Assembly (NCBI GenBank): GCA_021785655.1
Contig: JAJYET010000008.1
Coordinates: forward strand, 1 to 64,000
Reading direction: 5' to 3'
DNA length: 64,000 nucleotides
DNA from: a bacterium
GTDB taxonomy: Bacteria > Chloroflexota > Dormibacteria > Aeolococcales > Bog-877
Position 1 is the first letter of the stretch. The number at the start of each line of letters is the position of its first letter. Positions 1 through 9,783 of the stretch are shown here, piece after piece. The position numbers and the translations under genes are program-made. Below the pieces are notes generated by a model. It was not told where the DNA came from. It saw only the letters and a program-made list of their open reading frames with translations, and searched no databases.

Positions 1-185
1 AAGTAGCGGAAGAAGGTGCTGGGAGACACCTCGGCGGCGGCGGCGATCTGCTCCACGGTGGTGCCCGCGTATCCCTGGTCCAGGAACAGCCGGATCGCCT
101 GCCGCTGGATGGCGATCCTGGTCCTGGTCTTCTTGCGCTCCCGAAGACCGGGGGCGAGCCCCGGGGGGGGCTCGGCGGAACTCAT
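1..185 (-). CDS. TetR-family transcriptional regulator, N-terminal part only (runs off the window start)
   Basis: Reverse complement reads MSSAEPPPGLAPGLRERKKTRTRIAIQRQAIRLFLDQGYAGTTVEQIAAAAEVSPSTFFRYF, a typical TetR helix-turn-helix. Confidence 0.85.
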   Translation of the reverse strand, partial: MSSAEPPPGLAPGLRERKKTRTRIAIQRQAIRLFLDQGYAGTTVEQIAAAAEVSPSTFFRY

Positions 186-379
186 GGCGATGATGCCAGC
201 GCCACTCACAGCGCTCATCCGGGGACGGCAGCCCCCGCAGTGGGGCCGTGCGCCGGCAAGTGCCGGGGACACCAGCAGCGCCAGGTCCATCCCCTGCACG
301 AAGGCCGACTCCACCTGGCGCTGCAGCGGCCCCGACGCCCACCCTGACCGCGGTGCCGCTAGCCACGCTGGCGGCTCAG

Positions 380-600
380 CTCAGCACGGCCAACCCCAGC
401 TGGCGCCACCTGCCGGCCGGGATGACGCCGATCGGGCGGACCTAGCCCGGGACCATGCGCATGGTGGTGGTCTTGCCGGTGCCGTTGGGCCCGAGGAACC
501 CCAAGACCTCGCCCCTCTAGACGGCGAGGTCCAGATCCTCTACGGCCGTCGGGTGCCCGAACCGCTGGCCCCGCCCCTACCGCTCGACGGTGGCGTTCGA
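380..600 (-). pseudogene. ABC transporter ATPase remnant with in-frame stops
   Basis: Reverse complement reads ...[48 protein letters not shown]; intact Walker A interrupted by two TAG codons. Confidence 0.7.
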
Positions 601-722
601 ACTCACCTCACCACCATCGGCGGGGCCGTCGCTCCGGGTCGCAGCACCCGTAAGGGGATCGGCTCACGCCCCAGTTGGGCCCGACTCCGGACGACCGGCA
701 TCCGAAGTCCGTGGGCCGCCTC

Positions 723-1211
723 TCAGACCCTCCGGCCCGTGAAGCAGAGGAACCGGGTCCGCTCGTTGCTCCCCGGCGGCGGCACCACAGCGGGGCCGAA
801 GCCGCCGGGCACCCGCATCTGGTCACCCCGGGGCAGGAGGAACCGATGGGCCACCACCACCGCCTCCGGGTCCAGTCGCTCATCCAGGCCGGTCGCCCGG
901 GCCAGGTCCCAGGTGTGGACCATGGTGTCGGCGCATAGCAGGGTACCGACCATCCGCTCGAAGGTCATCACGCCCACGCGGGACTTCACCTCGGTCGCCG
1001 CCCGCTCGGGGTCGGCGGGCGGCGTCTGACCAGCTGGCGGCGACAGCATGGCGGCCACGTTGCGGTGGACGCTGGTGGAGTGGACCACCACGTCCCGAGC
1101 GGCCCAGCCCTCGCGGGGGCTGGGGGAGTGCCACCGCCCGGTCGGCACCGCTGCCATTCGGGACCTGAAGCCCTCGGCCACCCTGGCGTACCGGTCGGCG
1201 ACCTCGGACAC
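723..1211 (-). CDS. TIGR03086-like / mycothiol-dependent maleylpyruvate isomerase metal-binding domain protein
   Basis: MSEVADRYARVAEGFRSRM...GWAARDVVVHSTSVHRNV...TMVHTWDLARATG; start assigned to a GTG at 1211. Confidence 0.65.
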   Translation of the reverse strand: MSEVADRYARVAEGFRSRMAAVPTGRWHSPSPREGWAARDVVVHSTSVHRNVAAMLSPPAGQTPPADPERAATEVKSRVGVMTFERMVGTLLCADTMVHTWDLARATGLDERLDPEAVVVAHRFLLPRGDQMRVPGGFGPAVVPPPGSNERTRFLCFTGRRV

Positions 1212-1622
1212 CGCGTGAAGGTAACCGCAGGGCCGGGACCGGGTCAAGGTCGGTACCGCGCCCGGACGCTCAGCCACCGGCTGCAATTCGCCGAGGCGCT
1301 ACCGCCGCTTGCCAGTGCTGGCCGCCCGGTGCAATCGTCCGCCGGTCCAGGAAGGCGCGAGGTTGAGGCAGCCGATCCCATTTGGCCGGGCCGCGGGTGG
1401 ACGGAGGGCTGGGACCGGTCGCTGCCCGGGCCCTACTCGGAGATGCCCGCTCCAGCGGAGAGGCCCCCGGTCGGCCCCGGGTCCGCGTCGCCTGCAGCTG
1501 GATCGAGACCATCCTCGGAACGTCCGCCTCCGTGGCCGGGCCGACAAAGCTCAGCACGGGATCCCCGGTGCCACGATGGCGCTGGCCCGATCGGACCTGC
1601 GGGGAAGTCTCCTGGGTGGGGC

Positions 1623-1800
1623 ATCGACATGCCTAGTAGCCTCCCGGGCCGCGAGATGGCCTACCTCGATCTCTCCAAGGCGATCGGCCCCACCGAGGTC
1701 GGAGACATGGTCTTCCTGGACACCCACGACCTGGAGGAGCCCGACATCCTCAGCGACCGGCTGGCGACGTCGTCACGGTCGGGGTTCAGGGACCGGCGGA
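1623..1800 (+). pseudogene. ABC ATPase C-terminal fragment
   Basis: Short stretch ...TEVGDMVFLDTHDLEEPDILSDRLA resembles the H-loop region (TTHDLEEADxLCDRxA) without the N-terminal ATPase. Confidence 0.4.
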
Positions 1801-1886
1801 GCTGGCGCTGGAGCTCCTCCCGACCCAGCCGTTTGTCAGGGAGGCCTCCCTCCTAGGCGAGACCAAGCCGTCGACCCCCGGGGGAC

Positions 1887-1915
1887 TTGACACGCGGATA
1901 GATTGTCGACAATAT
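1887..1915 (+). promoter_or_regulatory. Promoter TTGACA-N17-CAATAT with embedded palindrome ATTGTCGACAAT (1902-1913)
   Basis: Direct reading; palindrome core TTGTCGACAA fits the TNGTNNACNA pattern typical of FadR-subfamily GntR operators. Confidence 0.6.
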
Positions 1916-2687
1916 GACATCTACCGTGTCCGATGATTTCCGCGAAGCCGCAGCCCTGACCGCTGTCCCCCACCGGGTCCTCTCGGATGAGGTGGCGGAC
2001 CGGCTGCGGGAGGCCATCGTCACAGGGAGGTTCAAGCCCGGCCAGCACCTGCGCGAGGCGGAGATCTCCCAGGCGCTCCAGGTGAGCCGGAGCCCGGTAC
2101 GGGACGCGTTCGCCCAGCTGGGCCATGAGGGGCTTGTGGCCATCCGCAGCCACCGCGGGGCCATCGTGGTTGGGCTCACGGCGCAGGATGTGGAGGAGGT
2201 CTACTCCCTGCGCGCCAGCCTCGAGAGTTTGGCGGTGCGACTGGCCATCGCCAGGGCCACCAGTGAAGACCTGTCCCGCCTCCGCGACCTGGCCAGCCGC
2301 ATGCCTGAGGCCGCCGCTCGGCTGAGCCCCCGGGAATACGCCGAGTTGGACGTCAGGTTTCACGATCTGGTGTACCAGACCGCGCGACACGACCGGCTCT
2401 ACTCGTGCTGGACCATGCTCCGCTCGCACATCTTCCGCTTCCTCCTCACCCGTAACCTGGTCAACCCGGACTTCAGCGAGGTGGGTCACAGGGAGCACGC
2501 TGAGCTGGTCGAGACCATGGCCGCCCACGACACCGAGAGGGCGCTGGAGATGATCCGCGCCCACCTCGAAGGTGCGTACGCCCGGTTGATCAAGGGGTAT
2601 GTCGAACCTCTCGACCATCGTGCGGACGCCGGCCCTCGCGGCTCCGAGGATGGCCTCACCGAAGAACTCGGCGGGGGCCGGGAGTGA
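1914..2687 (+). CDS. GntR family transcriptional regulator (FadR/FCD subfamily); start may be the GTG at 1926
   Basis: VLSDEVADRLREAIVTGRFKPGQHLREAEISQALQVSRSPVRDAFAQLGHEGLV wHTH plus FCD-like C-terminal domain. Confidence 0.9.
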   Translation: MTSTVSDDFREAAALTAVPHRVLSDEVADRLREAIVTGRFKPGQHLREAEISQALQVSRSPVRDAFAQLGHEGLVAIRSHRGAIVVGLTAQDVEEVYSLRASLESLAVRLAIARATSEDLSRLRDLASRMPEAAARLSPREYAELDVRFHDLVYQTARHDRLYSCWTMLRSHIFRFLLTRNLVNPDFSEVGHREHAELVETMAAHDTERALEMIRAHLEGAYARLIKGYVEPLDHRADAGPRGSEDGLTEELGGGRE

Positions 2688-2847
2688 TGGAAGTGATCTC
2701 CCGGTCACGACCCGAGGCGCCGTTGGCGCCTGGGCGCCGACCGACCCGGAGGGCCGCCTGTGGCCACCGGGCGGCCTCACCACGCCTGTCCTGGGGGTCC
2801 CAAAAGCCCCGCGTAGTTAGCCAGCGGCCGCGACTTAAGGAGGGATC

Positions 2848-4695
2848 GTGACCGGAATGAGAGTGCTCTCGAGGTTTATGAGGTTAGGCGGTCGGCGGCG
2901 TGCCGCAGGTCCAATCTGGGTAGCGGGCCTGATGGCGCTGGGGCTGGTCGCGGGGTGCGCCAGCACCAGTTCGGGGCCGTCTCCCAGTGGCGGCAAGCCA
3001 GTCTCCGGGGGCACGGTGACGGTGGCGGAGACGGCGGGCATCGGCCCGCCCTGGATTCTGCCCCTGTATCCGGCGACCGACTTCACGGTGCAGTACCAGA
3101 GCCAGTTCGAGTACCTCATGATCCCGCCGCTCTACCAGTTCGGGATCGGCACCTCGCCCGCGATCAACTACAAGATCAGCCTCGCGTATCCCCCCGTCTA
3201 TCAGGACGGGAACACCCAGGTGGTGATCACCCTCAAGCACTACGTATGGTCGGACGGCACCCCGGTGACCGCCAGGGACGTCACCTTCTGGATGAACGAG
3301 TTGCGTGCGGAGAAGGACAACTGGGCGGCGTACGTGCCCGGCCTGTTCCCGGACAACGTCACCTCGATCAAGGTCAACAGCACCTACAAGCTGACCTTCA
3401 TCCTGAACAAGGCATATTCGCCGACCTGGTTCACCTACAACGAGCTGGCCCAGATCACCCCTATGCCCCAGCACGCCTGGGACAAGGAGTCGGCCTCCGG
3501 CCCCATCGGCAACTACGACGAGACTCCGGCGGGGGCCCAGGCGGTCTTCAACTTCCTCGATGCCCAGTCCAAGAACATCGCCACCTACGCCACCAGCCCC
3601 CTTTGGAAGGTGGTGGACGGGCCCTGGCGGCTCACCACCTTCCTCAACAGCGGCTACATCGTGATGCAGCCCAACTTGAGCTACAGCGGGCCCGACAAGC
3701 CCCACATCTCCAAGCTGATCTTCGAACCCTTCGACAGCGAGACCTCGGAGGTGGACGCGGTCCGGTCCGGGTCGGTGGACGTCGGCTACCTGCCCACCAG
3801 CGACTCCAACCTCACGACCCAGCTAGCCCACCAGGGGTACACCTTCGGAGTCTGGCCGGTGTACGGCTTCAACTCCCTGTTCATCAACTTCAACAACCCG
3901 ACCGTGGGGCCGCTCTTCCACCAGCTCTACATCCGCCAGGCGCTGGAGCGGCTCATCGACCAGCCGCAGTGGATCAAGACGGCGCTGGTGGGATACGGGG
4001 TGCCCACCTACGGGCCGGTGGTCAACGGGGCTCCGGCCGTGACCGCCCCCAGCCTCAGCGCCCGTGGCTACCCCTATCCCTACAGCATCAGCACCGCCGA
4101 GTCACTGCTGCGGCAGCACGGGTGGAGCATCGTGCCTGGCGGGGTGGACACTTGTCAGAATCCTGGCTCTGCAGCCAATCAGTGTGGCCCCGGGGTGGCC
4201 AGGGGAAGCCAGCTGTCCTTCACCCTCATCTACCAGGACAACTACTCCGCCGGCCTAACCGAGATGGAGATCTACAAGTCCACGGCCAGCCACGCCGGCG
4301 TACAGATCAACCTCAAGGGGAGCACCTTCGCCTATGCGGACGCCATCCCCTGCACCAGTTCCCAGGCCGCCTGCAGCTGGCAGATGGACGACTGGGGTGG
4401 AGCGGTCTACACCCTGCCCTACTACCCCCCCGGCGGTGGCTACTTCCGCTGTGGAGGGGCGCTGAACGCGGGCAGCTACTGCGACCAGACCGAGGTGCGG
4501 CTTTCCAACGCGGCCGTACAGGGCGGCCAGTCGGCGCTGTTCGCATGGGAGGCCTACGTCGCCAAGCAGCTTCCGGAGCTCTGGATCCCCAACGCCGACT
4601 ACCAGCTGCTGGAGGTCAAGAGCAAGCTCAAGGGGGTTCTCCCCGCTAGTCCCCTGCTCGCCATCTTCCCCCAGGACTGGTACTACACCAAGTGA
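2848..4695 (+). CDS. ABC transporter substrate-binding lipoprotein, peptide/nickel family (SBP_bac_5-like)
   Basis: Lipobox LGLVAGC; YVWSDGTPVTARDVTFWMNEL and IRQALERLIDQPQWI motifs; RBS aaggaggg before GTG. Confidence 0.85.
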   Translation: MTGMRVLSRFMRLGGRRRAAGPIWVAGLMALGLVAGCASTSSGPSPSGGKPVSGGTVTVAETAGIGPPWILPLYPATDFTVQYQSQFEYLMIPPLYQFGIGTSPAINYKISLAYPPVYQDGNTQVVITLKHYVWSDGTPVTARDVTFWMNELRAEKDNWAAYVPGLFPDNVTSIKVNSTYKLTFILNKAYSPTWFTYNELAQITPMPQHAWDKESASGPIGNYDETPAGAQAVFNFLDAQSKNIATYATSPLWKVVDGPWRLTTFLNSGYIVMQPNLSYSGPDKPHISKLIFEPFDSETSEVDAVRSGSVDVGYLPTSDSNLTTQLAHQGYTFGVWPVYGFNSLFINFNNPTVGPLFHQLYIRQALERLIDQPQWIKTALVGYGVPTYGPVVNGAPAVTAPSLSARGYPYPYSISTAESLLRQHGWSIVPGGVDTCQNPGSAANQCGPGVARGSQLSFTLIYQDNYSAGLTEMEIYKSTASHAGVQINLKGSTFAYADAIPCTSSQAACSWQMDDWGGAVYTLPYYPPGGGYFRCGGALNAGSYCDQTEVRLSNAAVQGGQSALFAWEAYVAKQLPELWIPNADYQLLEVKSKLKGVLPASPLLAIFPQDWYYTK

Positions 4696-4699
4696 TCTC

Positions 4700-4726
4700 G
4701 GGGCGGCCGCCTGGGGCGGCCGCCCC
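4700..4726. terminator. Perfect 12-bp GC stem, 3-nt loop, after the SBP gene
   Basis: GGGGCGGCCGCC-TGG-GGCGGCCGCCCC immediately after the stop codon; no T-tract. Confidence 0.55.
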
Positions 4727-4764
4727 CTCGCCCCCATCGAGCGCGGGCAGGAGGAGTTCTAGAT

Positions 4765-6252
4765 TTGATCCAGACGGCGACCGGGTCGCCCTGGGCTTGG
4801 GTGCATTCCGAGGACGAGGCGCGAGCGCTGGCCCAAGAGGCCGTGGATCTGGCGCTCCATCGGGGGGCGACATATGCTGATGCCCGGCTGGTCGAGGTGC
4901 TGGAGGAGCGACTCTACGCCGCCTCGGGCAGGGAGCCCGACTGGCGGCTGGAACAGGTGGTCGGCCTTGGGGTCCGGGTCCTCCTCAAGGGCGCCTGGGG
5001 CTTCGGGAGCCGGGTGCTCGGGCCTGCGTCGCAGGGCATCGAGGCGGCCCTCGCCGCCGTGGAGATGGCTGAGGCGCAGGTGGGCCCCAACTCGGCGTAC
5101 CTAGACCCGCTGCCGGCGGCGAGTGGTCACTTCAGGACCCCGTTCGCCGTGGACCCGTTCGCCGTCTCCGCCTCCGCCAAGCACGATCTCGTGGCGGGGC
5201 TCCTGAGGGAGGCGCTCGCCAACCAGGAAGTGACGCGGGCGGTGGCTGGGGTTAACGCCAAGCGCCAGCGGCGCTGCTTCGCCAGCAGTGAGGGCTCCTG
5301 GCAGGTCCAGGAGCTCGTGGAGACGGGGGGGCTGCTGCAGGTCTGGGCGGCGCTGGACGGGGAGGTTCAGCGGCGCTCCTACCCCAACTCCTTCCATGGC
5401 AACACCTCTGCCGCCGGCTGGGAGTACCTGGATGAGCTGCGACTTCCCGCGGAGCTCCCCCGCGTCATCGATGAGGCCCGAGCCCTGCTGCGGGCCCCGA
5501 TCCTGGCGCCGGGCAGGGCCGACCTGGTGCTCGGGCCGGCGATGACCGCACTGCAGATCCATGAGTCCTGTGGGCACGCGCTGGAGCTCGACCGGATCTT
5601 CGGCGACGAGGCCGGGTTCGCCGGCACCTCCTTCATCCGGGCCGAGGAGCGCGGGAAGATGCGCTACGGCTCGGAGGCGGTGACGGTGGTGGCTGACCCC
5701 ACCACTCCGAGGGCACGCGGCTCGTTCGCCTTCGACGACGAGGGCCAGCCGGCGAGGCCCGCGGTTCTGATCGAGAAGGGGGTCGTGCGCGATTTCCTCT
5801 CCTCTCGGGAGACGGCTCAGCGGATAGGCCGGCCCACCACCGCGGCCATGCGGGCCGACGGCCACAGCTTCATGCCCCTCTGCTTTTCCACCCATGTGGG
5901 GATCCAGCCGGGCGAGGGGGACCTGGATGCCCTCCTGGAGCGGCTGGGGAACGGCTACTACCTGGACATGGATCGGAGTTGGAGCATTGACGAGCGGCGT
6001 CTGAACTTCCAGTTCGGGACCGAAGTCGCCTGGGAGGTGCGCCGCGGACGGCGGGCACGCCTGTACAGGAACGCCTCCTACGGCGGGGTGACCCCGGAGT
6101 TCTGGGGATCAGTGGAGGCGGTTGCGGGGCCTGAGACCCTGCAGGTCTTCGGGCTCCCCTGTGGCAAGGGCGAGCCCAAGCAGTGGGGATTCGTCTCCCA
6201 CGGCGCGGCTCCGATCCTGGTTCGTGGCGTCCGAGTCGGGGTGGCGGGATGA
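4765..6252 (+). CDS. tldD: TldD-like metalloprotease
   Basis: HESCGHALELDRIFGDEAGFAGTSF (HExxxH) and downstream TldD motifs; overlaps the TldE-like partner. Confidence 0.85.
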   Translation: MIQTATGSPWAWVHSEDEARALAQEAVDLALHRGATYADARLVEVLEERLYAASGREPDWRLEQVVGLGVRVLLKGAWGFGSRVLGPASQGIEAALAAVEMAEAQVGPNSAYLDPLPAASGHFRTPFAVDPFAVSASAKHDLVAGLLREALANQEVTRAVAGVNAKRQRRCFASSEGSWQVQELVETGGLLQVWAALDGEVQRRSYPNSFHGNTSAAGWEYLDELRLPAELPRVIDEARALLRAPILAPGRADLVLGPAMTALQIHESCGHALELDRIFGDEAGFAGTSFIRAEERGKMRYGSEAVTVVADPTTPRARGSFAFDDEGQPARPAVLIEKGVVRDFLSSRETAQRIGRPTTAAMRADGHSFMPLCFSTHVGIQPGEGDLDALLERLGNGYYLDMDRSWSIDERRLNFQFGTEVAWEVRRGRRARLYRNASYGGVTPEFWGSVEAVAGPETLQVFGLPCGKGEPKQWGFVSHGAAPILVRGVRVGVAG

Positions 6253-7598
6253 TCGGCTCCAAGCCCCGGGGAGGCGACGAGCTCACGGGCCGCCTCGAGG
6301 AGGCGCTGCGGGAGGCCGGCGAGGACGGTGCCCAGGCCTTCGTCACCATCCGACAGGGCGAGCACACCCGCTTCGCCGGGAGCCGGGTCCACCAGCCTCA
6401 AGCGGTGGAGGAGGTTCAGCTCATGGTCTCGGTGGACCGTGGTGGTGGCGCTGCCCGGGTGGCCACCTCCCGGCTCGAGGACGCCCGGGCAGCGGGTAGG
6501 GAGGCTCTCAGAAGGGCCGCGGCCCTGCCTCCCGGCCGTTCCCAGGCCCCAAACGCTGCGGGAGCGGTGACCGGGACCTTCAACCACTGGCACGAGGACA
6601 CCGCCGCCTGGGATGCGGGAACCCGCAGCCGGCTGGCCGCGGTCGCCATGACCCTCGCCGAGGCCGCCGGCGCCACCGCCCACGGGATGCTCTCCAGGGT
6701 TCTCGTGGAGATGGCGACCGCCAGATCGGCAGGGAGTGCCTACGTGAGCGCCACCGAGGCCTCCGCCACCCTGCTGGTCCGCCAGGGGGGTGGATCTGCC
6801 TACCGTGGCGATCTGGCGCGGTCGGTGGACCAGATCGCGGTGGAAGAGCTGGTGCGAAGCGCGCTGGCCGAGGCCGCCGCCGCCCGGGACCCGGAGCCGC
6901 TCCCGCCGGGAACCTACGATGTGGTCCTGGGGCCCCTGGCCGTCGGGGACATGCTCACCTTCTTCGGCGGCATGGGGTTCACCGGTGAAGCGGTGGCGGC
7001 GGGCGCCGGGGCGGTCGCCAGGCGCCAGGGCGAGGAGGTCGCCTCGGCGCTAATCACGGTGGCCGATGACGCCATCTCGCTCGGGGTCGGTCTCCCCATT
7101 CCCTTCGACATCGAGGGGATGCCCAAGGTCCACGTCCCCATGCTAGATCGCGGGCGGGTCCGGGGAGCCGTCTTCGACCTGGCAACCGCCAGGGCCGCGG
7201 GGACCAGCACCACTGGGCACGCCCACATCGCCAGGGAAGAGGCGCCGTGCCCGACCCCCGCCAACCTCATCCTGAGAGCCGGCTCGTCAACCACCGCCGA
7301 GCTGATCCAGGGGGTGGACGACGGCCTCTACATCTCCCGCTTCCACTACACCCGCATGGTGGACCCCGAGGCCAGCACCTTCACGGGAGTGACGCGGGAC
7401 GCGGCCTTCCGGATCCGCCGAGGCAGTCTGGAGGGACCGGTGGCCTCCGCGCGGTTCACCGAGGAGGTGCTGGGGATTCTTGGTCGCACCGACGGGGTGG
7501 GATCGCACCTCGTGAGCCAGCCGATCATGAACGTCTGGAACGGGGTGGCCAGCGCTCCCAGCCTGCGCGTGAGGGGGTTCCGCCTCGGTTTCCGCTGA
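6249..7598 (+). CDS. pmbA: TldE/PmbA-like protein
   Basis: PTPANLILRAGSSTTAELIQGVDDGLYISRFHYTRMVDPEASTFTGVTRDAAFRIRRG; pairs with the upstream TldD. Confidence 0.85.
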   Translation: MIGSKPRGGDELTGRLEEALREAGEDGAQAFVTIRQGEHTRFAGSRVHQPQAVEEVQLMVSVDRGGGAARVATSRLEDARAAGREALRRAAALPPGRSQAPNAAGAVTGTFNHWHEDTAAWDAGTRSRLAAVAMTLAEAAGATAHGMLSRVLVEMATARSAGSAYVSATEASATLLVRQGGGSAYRGDLARSVDQIAVEELVRSALAEAAAARDPEPLPPGTYDVVLGPLAVGDMLTFFGGMGFTGEAVAAGAGAVARRQGEEVASALITVADDAISLGVGLPIPFDIEGMPKVHVPMLDRGRVRGAVFDLATARAAGTSTTGHAHIAREEAPCPTPANLILRAGSSTTAELIQGVDDGLYISRFHYTRMVDPEASTFTGVTRDAAFRIRRGSLEGPVASARFTEEVLGILGRTDGVGSHLVSQPIMNVWNGVASAPSLRVRGFRLGFR

Positions 7599-7619
7599 GC
7601 CCAGTGGGAGCGCCGTCTC

Positions 7620-8447
7620 TCAGCCGGGGCGCTGGCGGCCGGTGACCCAGTCGTAGCGGACGTCGTCGTCCACGATGGGGTCCTCGGAGCGCGAGCCCAC
7701 TCCAGCCGCCCCGTCCACTGAGAACACCGCCCCGCTGACATAGCTCGCGGCCTCCGAGCTGAGCCAGAGCACCATCGCCGCCACCTCCTCGGGGAGCCCG
7801 GGACGGGCCAGTGGCAGCCGGGGGATTCGGGCGCTGAGCGAGGAGGCCATGGCCGGGGGCAGCGGTTTGGGCTGGGTGTCGATCAGCCCGGGGCTGACGC
7901 AGTTGACCAGAATCCCATGATGGGCCAGCTCGATCGCCGCCACCCGAGTGAAGCTCTCGGTGGCGGCCCGGCTGCTGGCGTATGCGGCGGCGCCGGCCGA
8001 GCCCCGGGAGCTCACTCCGGAGGAGAAGTTGATGATCCGCCCCCCGGCGCCCCGCTCGATCATCGCCCGTGCGGCGGCCTGGGTCACGAGGAAGGTGCCA
8101 CGGCAGTTGACCGCGTAGACCCGGTCCCATACCTCGACGCGTTCCTCCAGCAGGCTGGTGTGGGGGGCGACGGCAGCATTGTTGACGCAGATGTCCAGTC
8201 GTCCGAACTCCCGGACGGCCCTGGAGACCACCTCCCCGGCCCCCTCGGCGGTGCTGATGTCCGCCTGCGCCGCGATCATCCGCCCGGGGTGGGGGGCCAC
8301 CGTCCCGGCGAGACCCGGGGCGTCGCGGTCAGCCGCCACCACCAGCGCCCCGGCATCGGCAAAGGCCGCGGCGGTGACCCTCCCGACCCCCCGACCCGCG
8401 CCGGTCACCAGCACCACCTTCTCGGAGAAGTCGAAGACTACGGACAT
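7620..8447 (-). CDS. SDR family oxidoreductase
   Basis: VVLVTGAGRGVGRVTA (TGxxxGxG), NNAA, Y-x3-K-like region, IINFSSGVSSRG. Confidence 0.85.
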   Translation of the reverse strand: MSVVFDFSEKVVLVTGAGRGVGRVTAAAFADAGALVVAADRDAPGLAGTVAPHPGRMIAAQADISTAEGAGEVVSRAVREFGRLDICVNNAAVAPHTSLLEERVEVWDRVYAVNCRGTFLVTQAAARAMIERGAGGRIINFSSGVSSRGSAGAAAYASSRAATESFTRVAAIELAHHGILVNCVSPGLIDTQPKPLPPAMASSLSARIPRLPLARPGLPEEVAAMVLWLSSEAASYVSGAVFSVDGAAGVGSRSEDPIVDDDVRYDWVTGRQRPG

Positions 8448-8655
8448 GGCGTGGCGCCCTCCCCTGGAGCCCTCCCCGGGGCCGCCTTCGCGGGCAGGCT
8501 CGGGGCTGCGGCTCGGCGGTCTTTCGAAGTCGATTTTAGCAGGCAGGGCCTCTCCGCCATGGGGCCGGGACCGTCCCGGCATCGAGGGAATCGCGCCGTG
8601 CCACCCGGGCGAAAACCCCTGCCTTGCCCAACCATCGCTCCGATACCATGGGCTG

Positions 8656-9783
8656 GTGAAGTTCTCAGTCCTGCGTGAGTTTGTGGACGGGGAGCGGCGG
8701 ATCCCGTTGAGTCCGGACTCCATCCCCCGGCTCACCGCTCTCGGGCTCCAGGTCGTGGTGGAGGCCGGGGCCGGAGAGGCGGCGGGCTTCACCGACCAGG
8801 CGCTGGCCGGGGCGGGGGCCGAGATTGCCCCGGATCGGGCCGCGGTCCTGGAGGGAGCCCAGATGGTGTGCAAGGTACAGCCGCCCACCGCGGAGGAGGC
8901 GAAGGCGCTTCCCGAGGGCTGCAGCCTCATCAGCTACCTGCCCACCTCCACTGGGAGGGAGGTGGTGGAGGAGCTGTTGCGCCGCCGGATCACCGCCTTC
9001 AGCTTCGAACTGGTGCCCCGGATCAGCCGGGCCCAGTCGATGGATGCCCTCTCCTCCCAGGCCTCGATCGGGGGGTACAAGGCGGTCCTGGTGGGTGCGG
9101 CCAAACTGCCCAAGATCCTGCCCCTGCAGATGACAGCGGCGGGGACCATCCCCCCGGCGCGAGTGCTGGTCATGGGGGCCGGAGTGGCGGGGCTGCAGGC
9201 GATCGCCACTGCGCGGAGGCTGGGGGCGGTGGTGGAGGCCACCGACGTCCGCACCGCGGTCCGCGACGAGGTCAAGAGCCTGGGCGCCACCTTCGTGGAG
9301 CTGGAGCTGGAGGCTCAGGAGGGCGAGGGCGGGTACGCCCGGGAGCAGTCCGAGGACTTCCTCCAGCGCCAACGCGAGCTGATCGCCCAGCGGGTGGAGC
9401 AGAGCGACCTGGTGATCACCACCGCCGCCGTCCCCGGACGGCGCGCCCCCATCCTCATCACCAAGGAGCTGGTCGAGCGGATGCGGCCGGGGGCGGTGAT
9501 CGTGGACCTGGCCGCCGACACCGGGGGGAACTGCGAGCTCACGACACCCGGAGAGGAGGTGGTGGTGAAGGGGGTCACCATCATCGGCCAGCGCAACCTC
9601 CCGGCCAGTGTCCCCACCACCTCCAGCCAGATGCTGGCCCGCAACGTGGCCGCCATCGTGGCTCTCCTGGTCAAGGACGGAGAGCTCCGTCTGGACTTCG
9701 AGGACGAGGTGGTGGCCGGCTCCTGCGCCATTCACGCCGGCGAGATCCGCAGCCCCCAACTGAAGGAGGCCGTTTCCTCGTGA
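8656..9783 (+). CDS. pntAA: NAD(P) transhydrogenase alpha subunit part 1
   Basis: Alanine dehydrogenase/PNT domains; RVLVMGAGVAGLQAIATARRLGAVVEATDVR; followed by the other two subunits. Confidence 0.9.
   Translation: MKFSVLREFVDGERRIPLSPDSIPRLTALGLQVVVEAGAGEAAGFTDQALAGAGAEIAPDRAAVLEGAQMVCKVQPPTAEEAKALPEGCSLISYLPTSTGREVVEELLRRRITAFSFELVPRISRAQSMDALSSQASIGGYKAVLVGAAKLPKILPLQMTAAGTIPPARVLVMGAGVAGLQAIATARRLGAVVEATDVRTAVRDEVKSLGATFVELELEAQEGEGGYAREQSEDFLQRQRELIAQRVEQSDLVITTAAVPGRRAPILITKELVERMRPGAVIVDLAADTGGNCELTTPGEEVVVKGVTIIGQRNLPASVPTTSSQMLARNVAAIVALLVKDGELRLDFEDEVVAGSCAIHAGEIRSPQLKEAVSS

Noticed and set aside
380-600. TAG stop-codon recoding in the ABC-ATPase fragment
   Set aside because: Both stops sit in a truncated fragment, while TAG ends normal genes in this window; pseudogenisation is simpler
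2955-4649. 564-aa ORF in an alternative frame of the substrate-binding protein
   Set aside because: Shadow frame; the 2848-4695 frame has lipobox, RBS and SBP motifs
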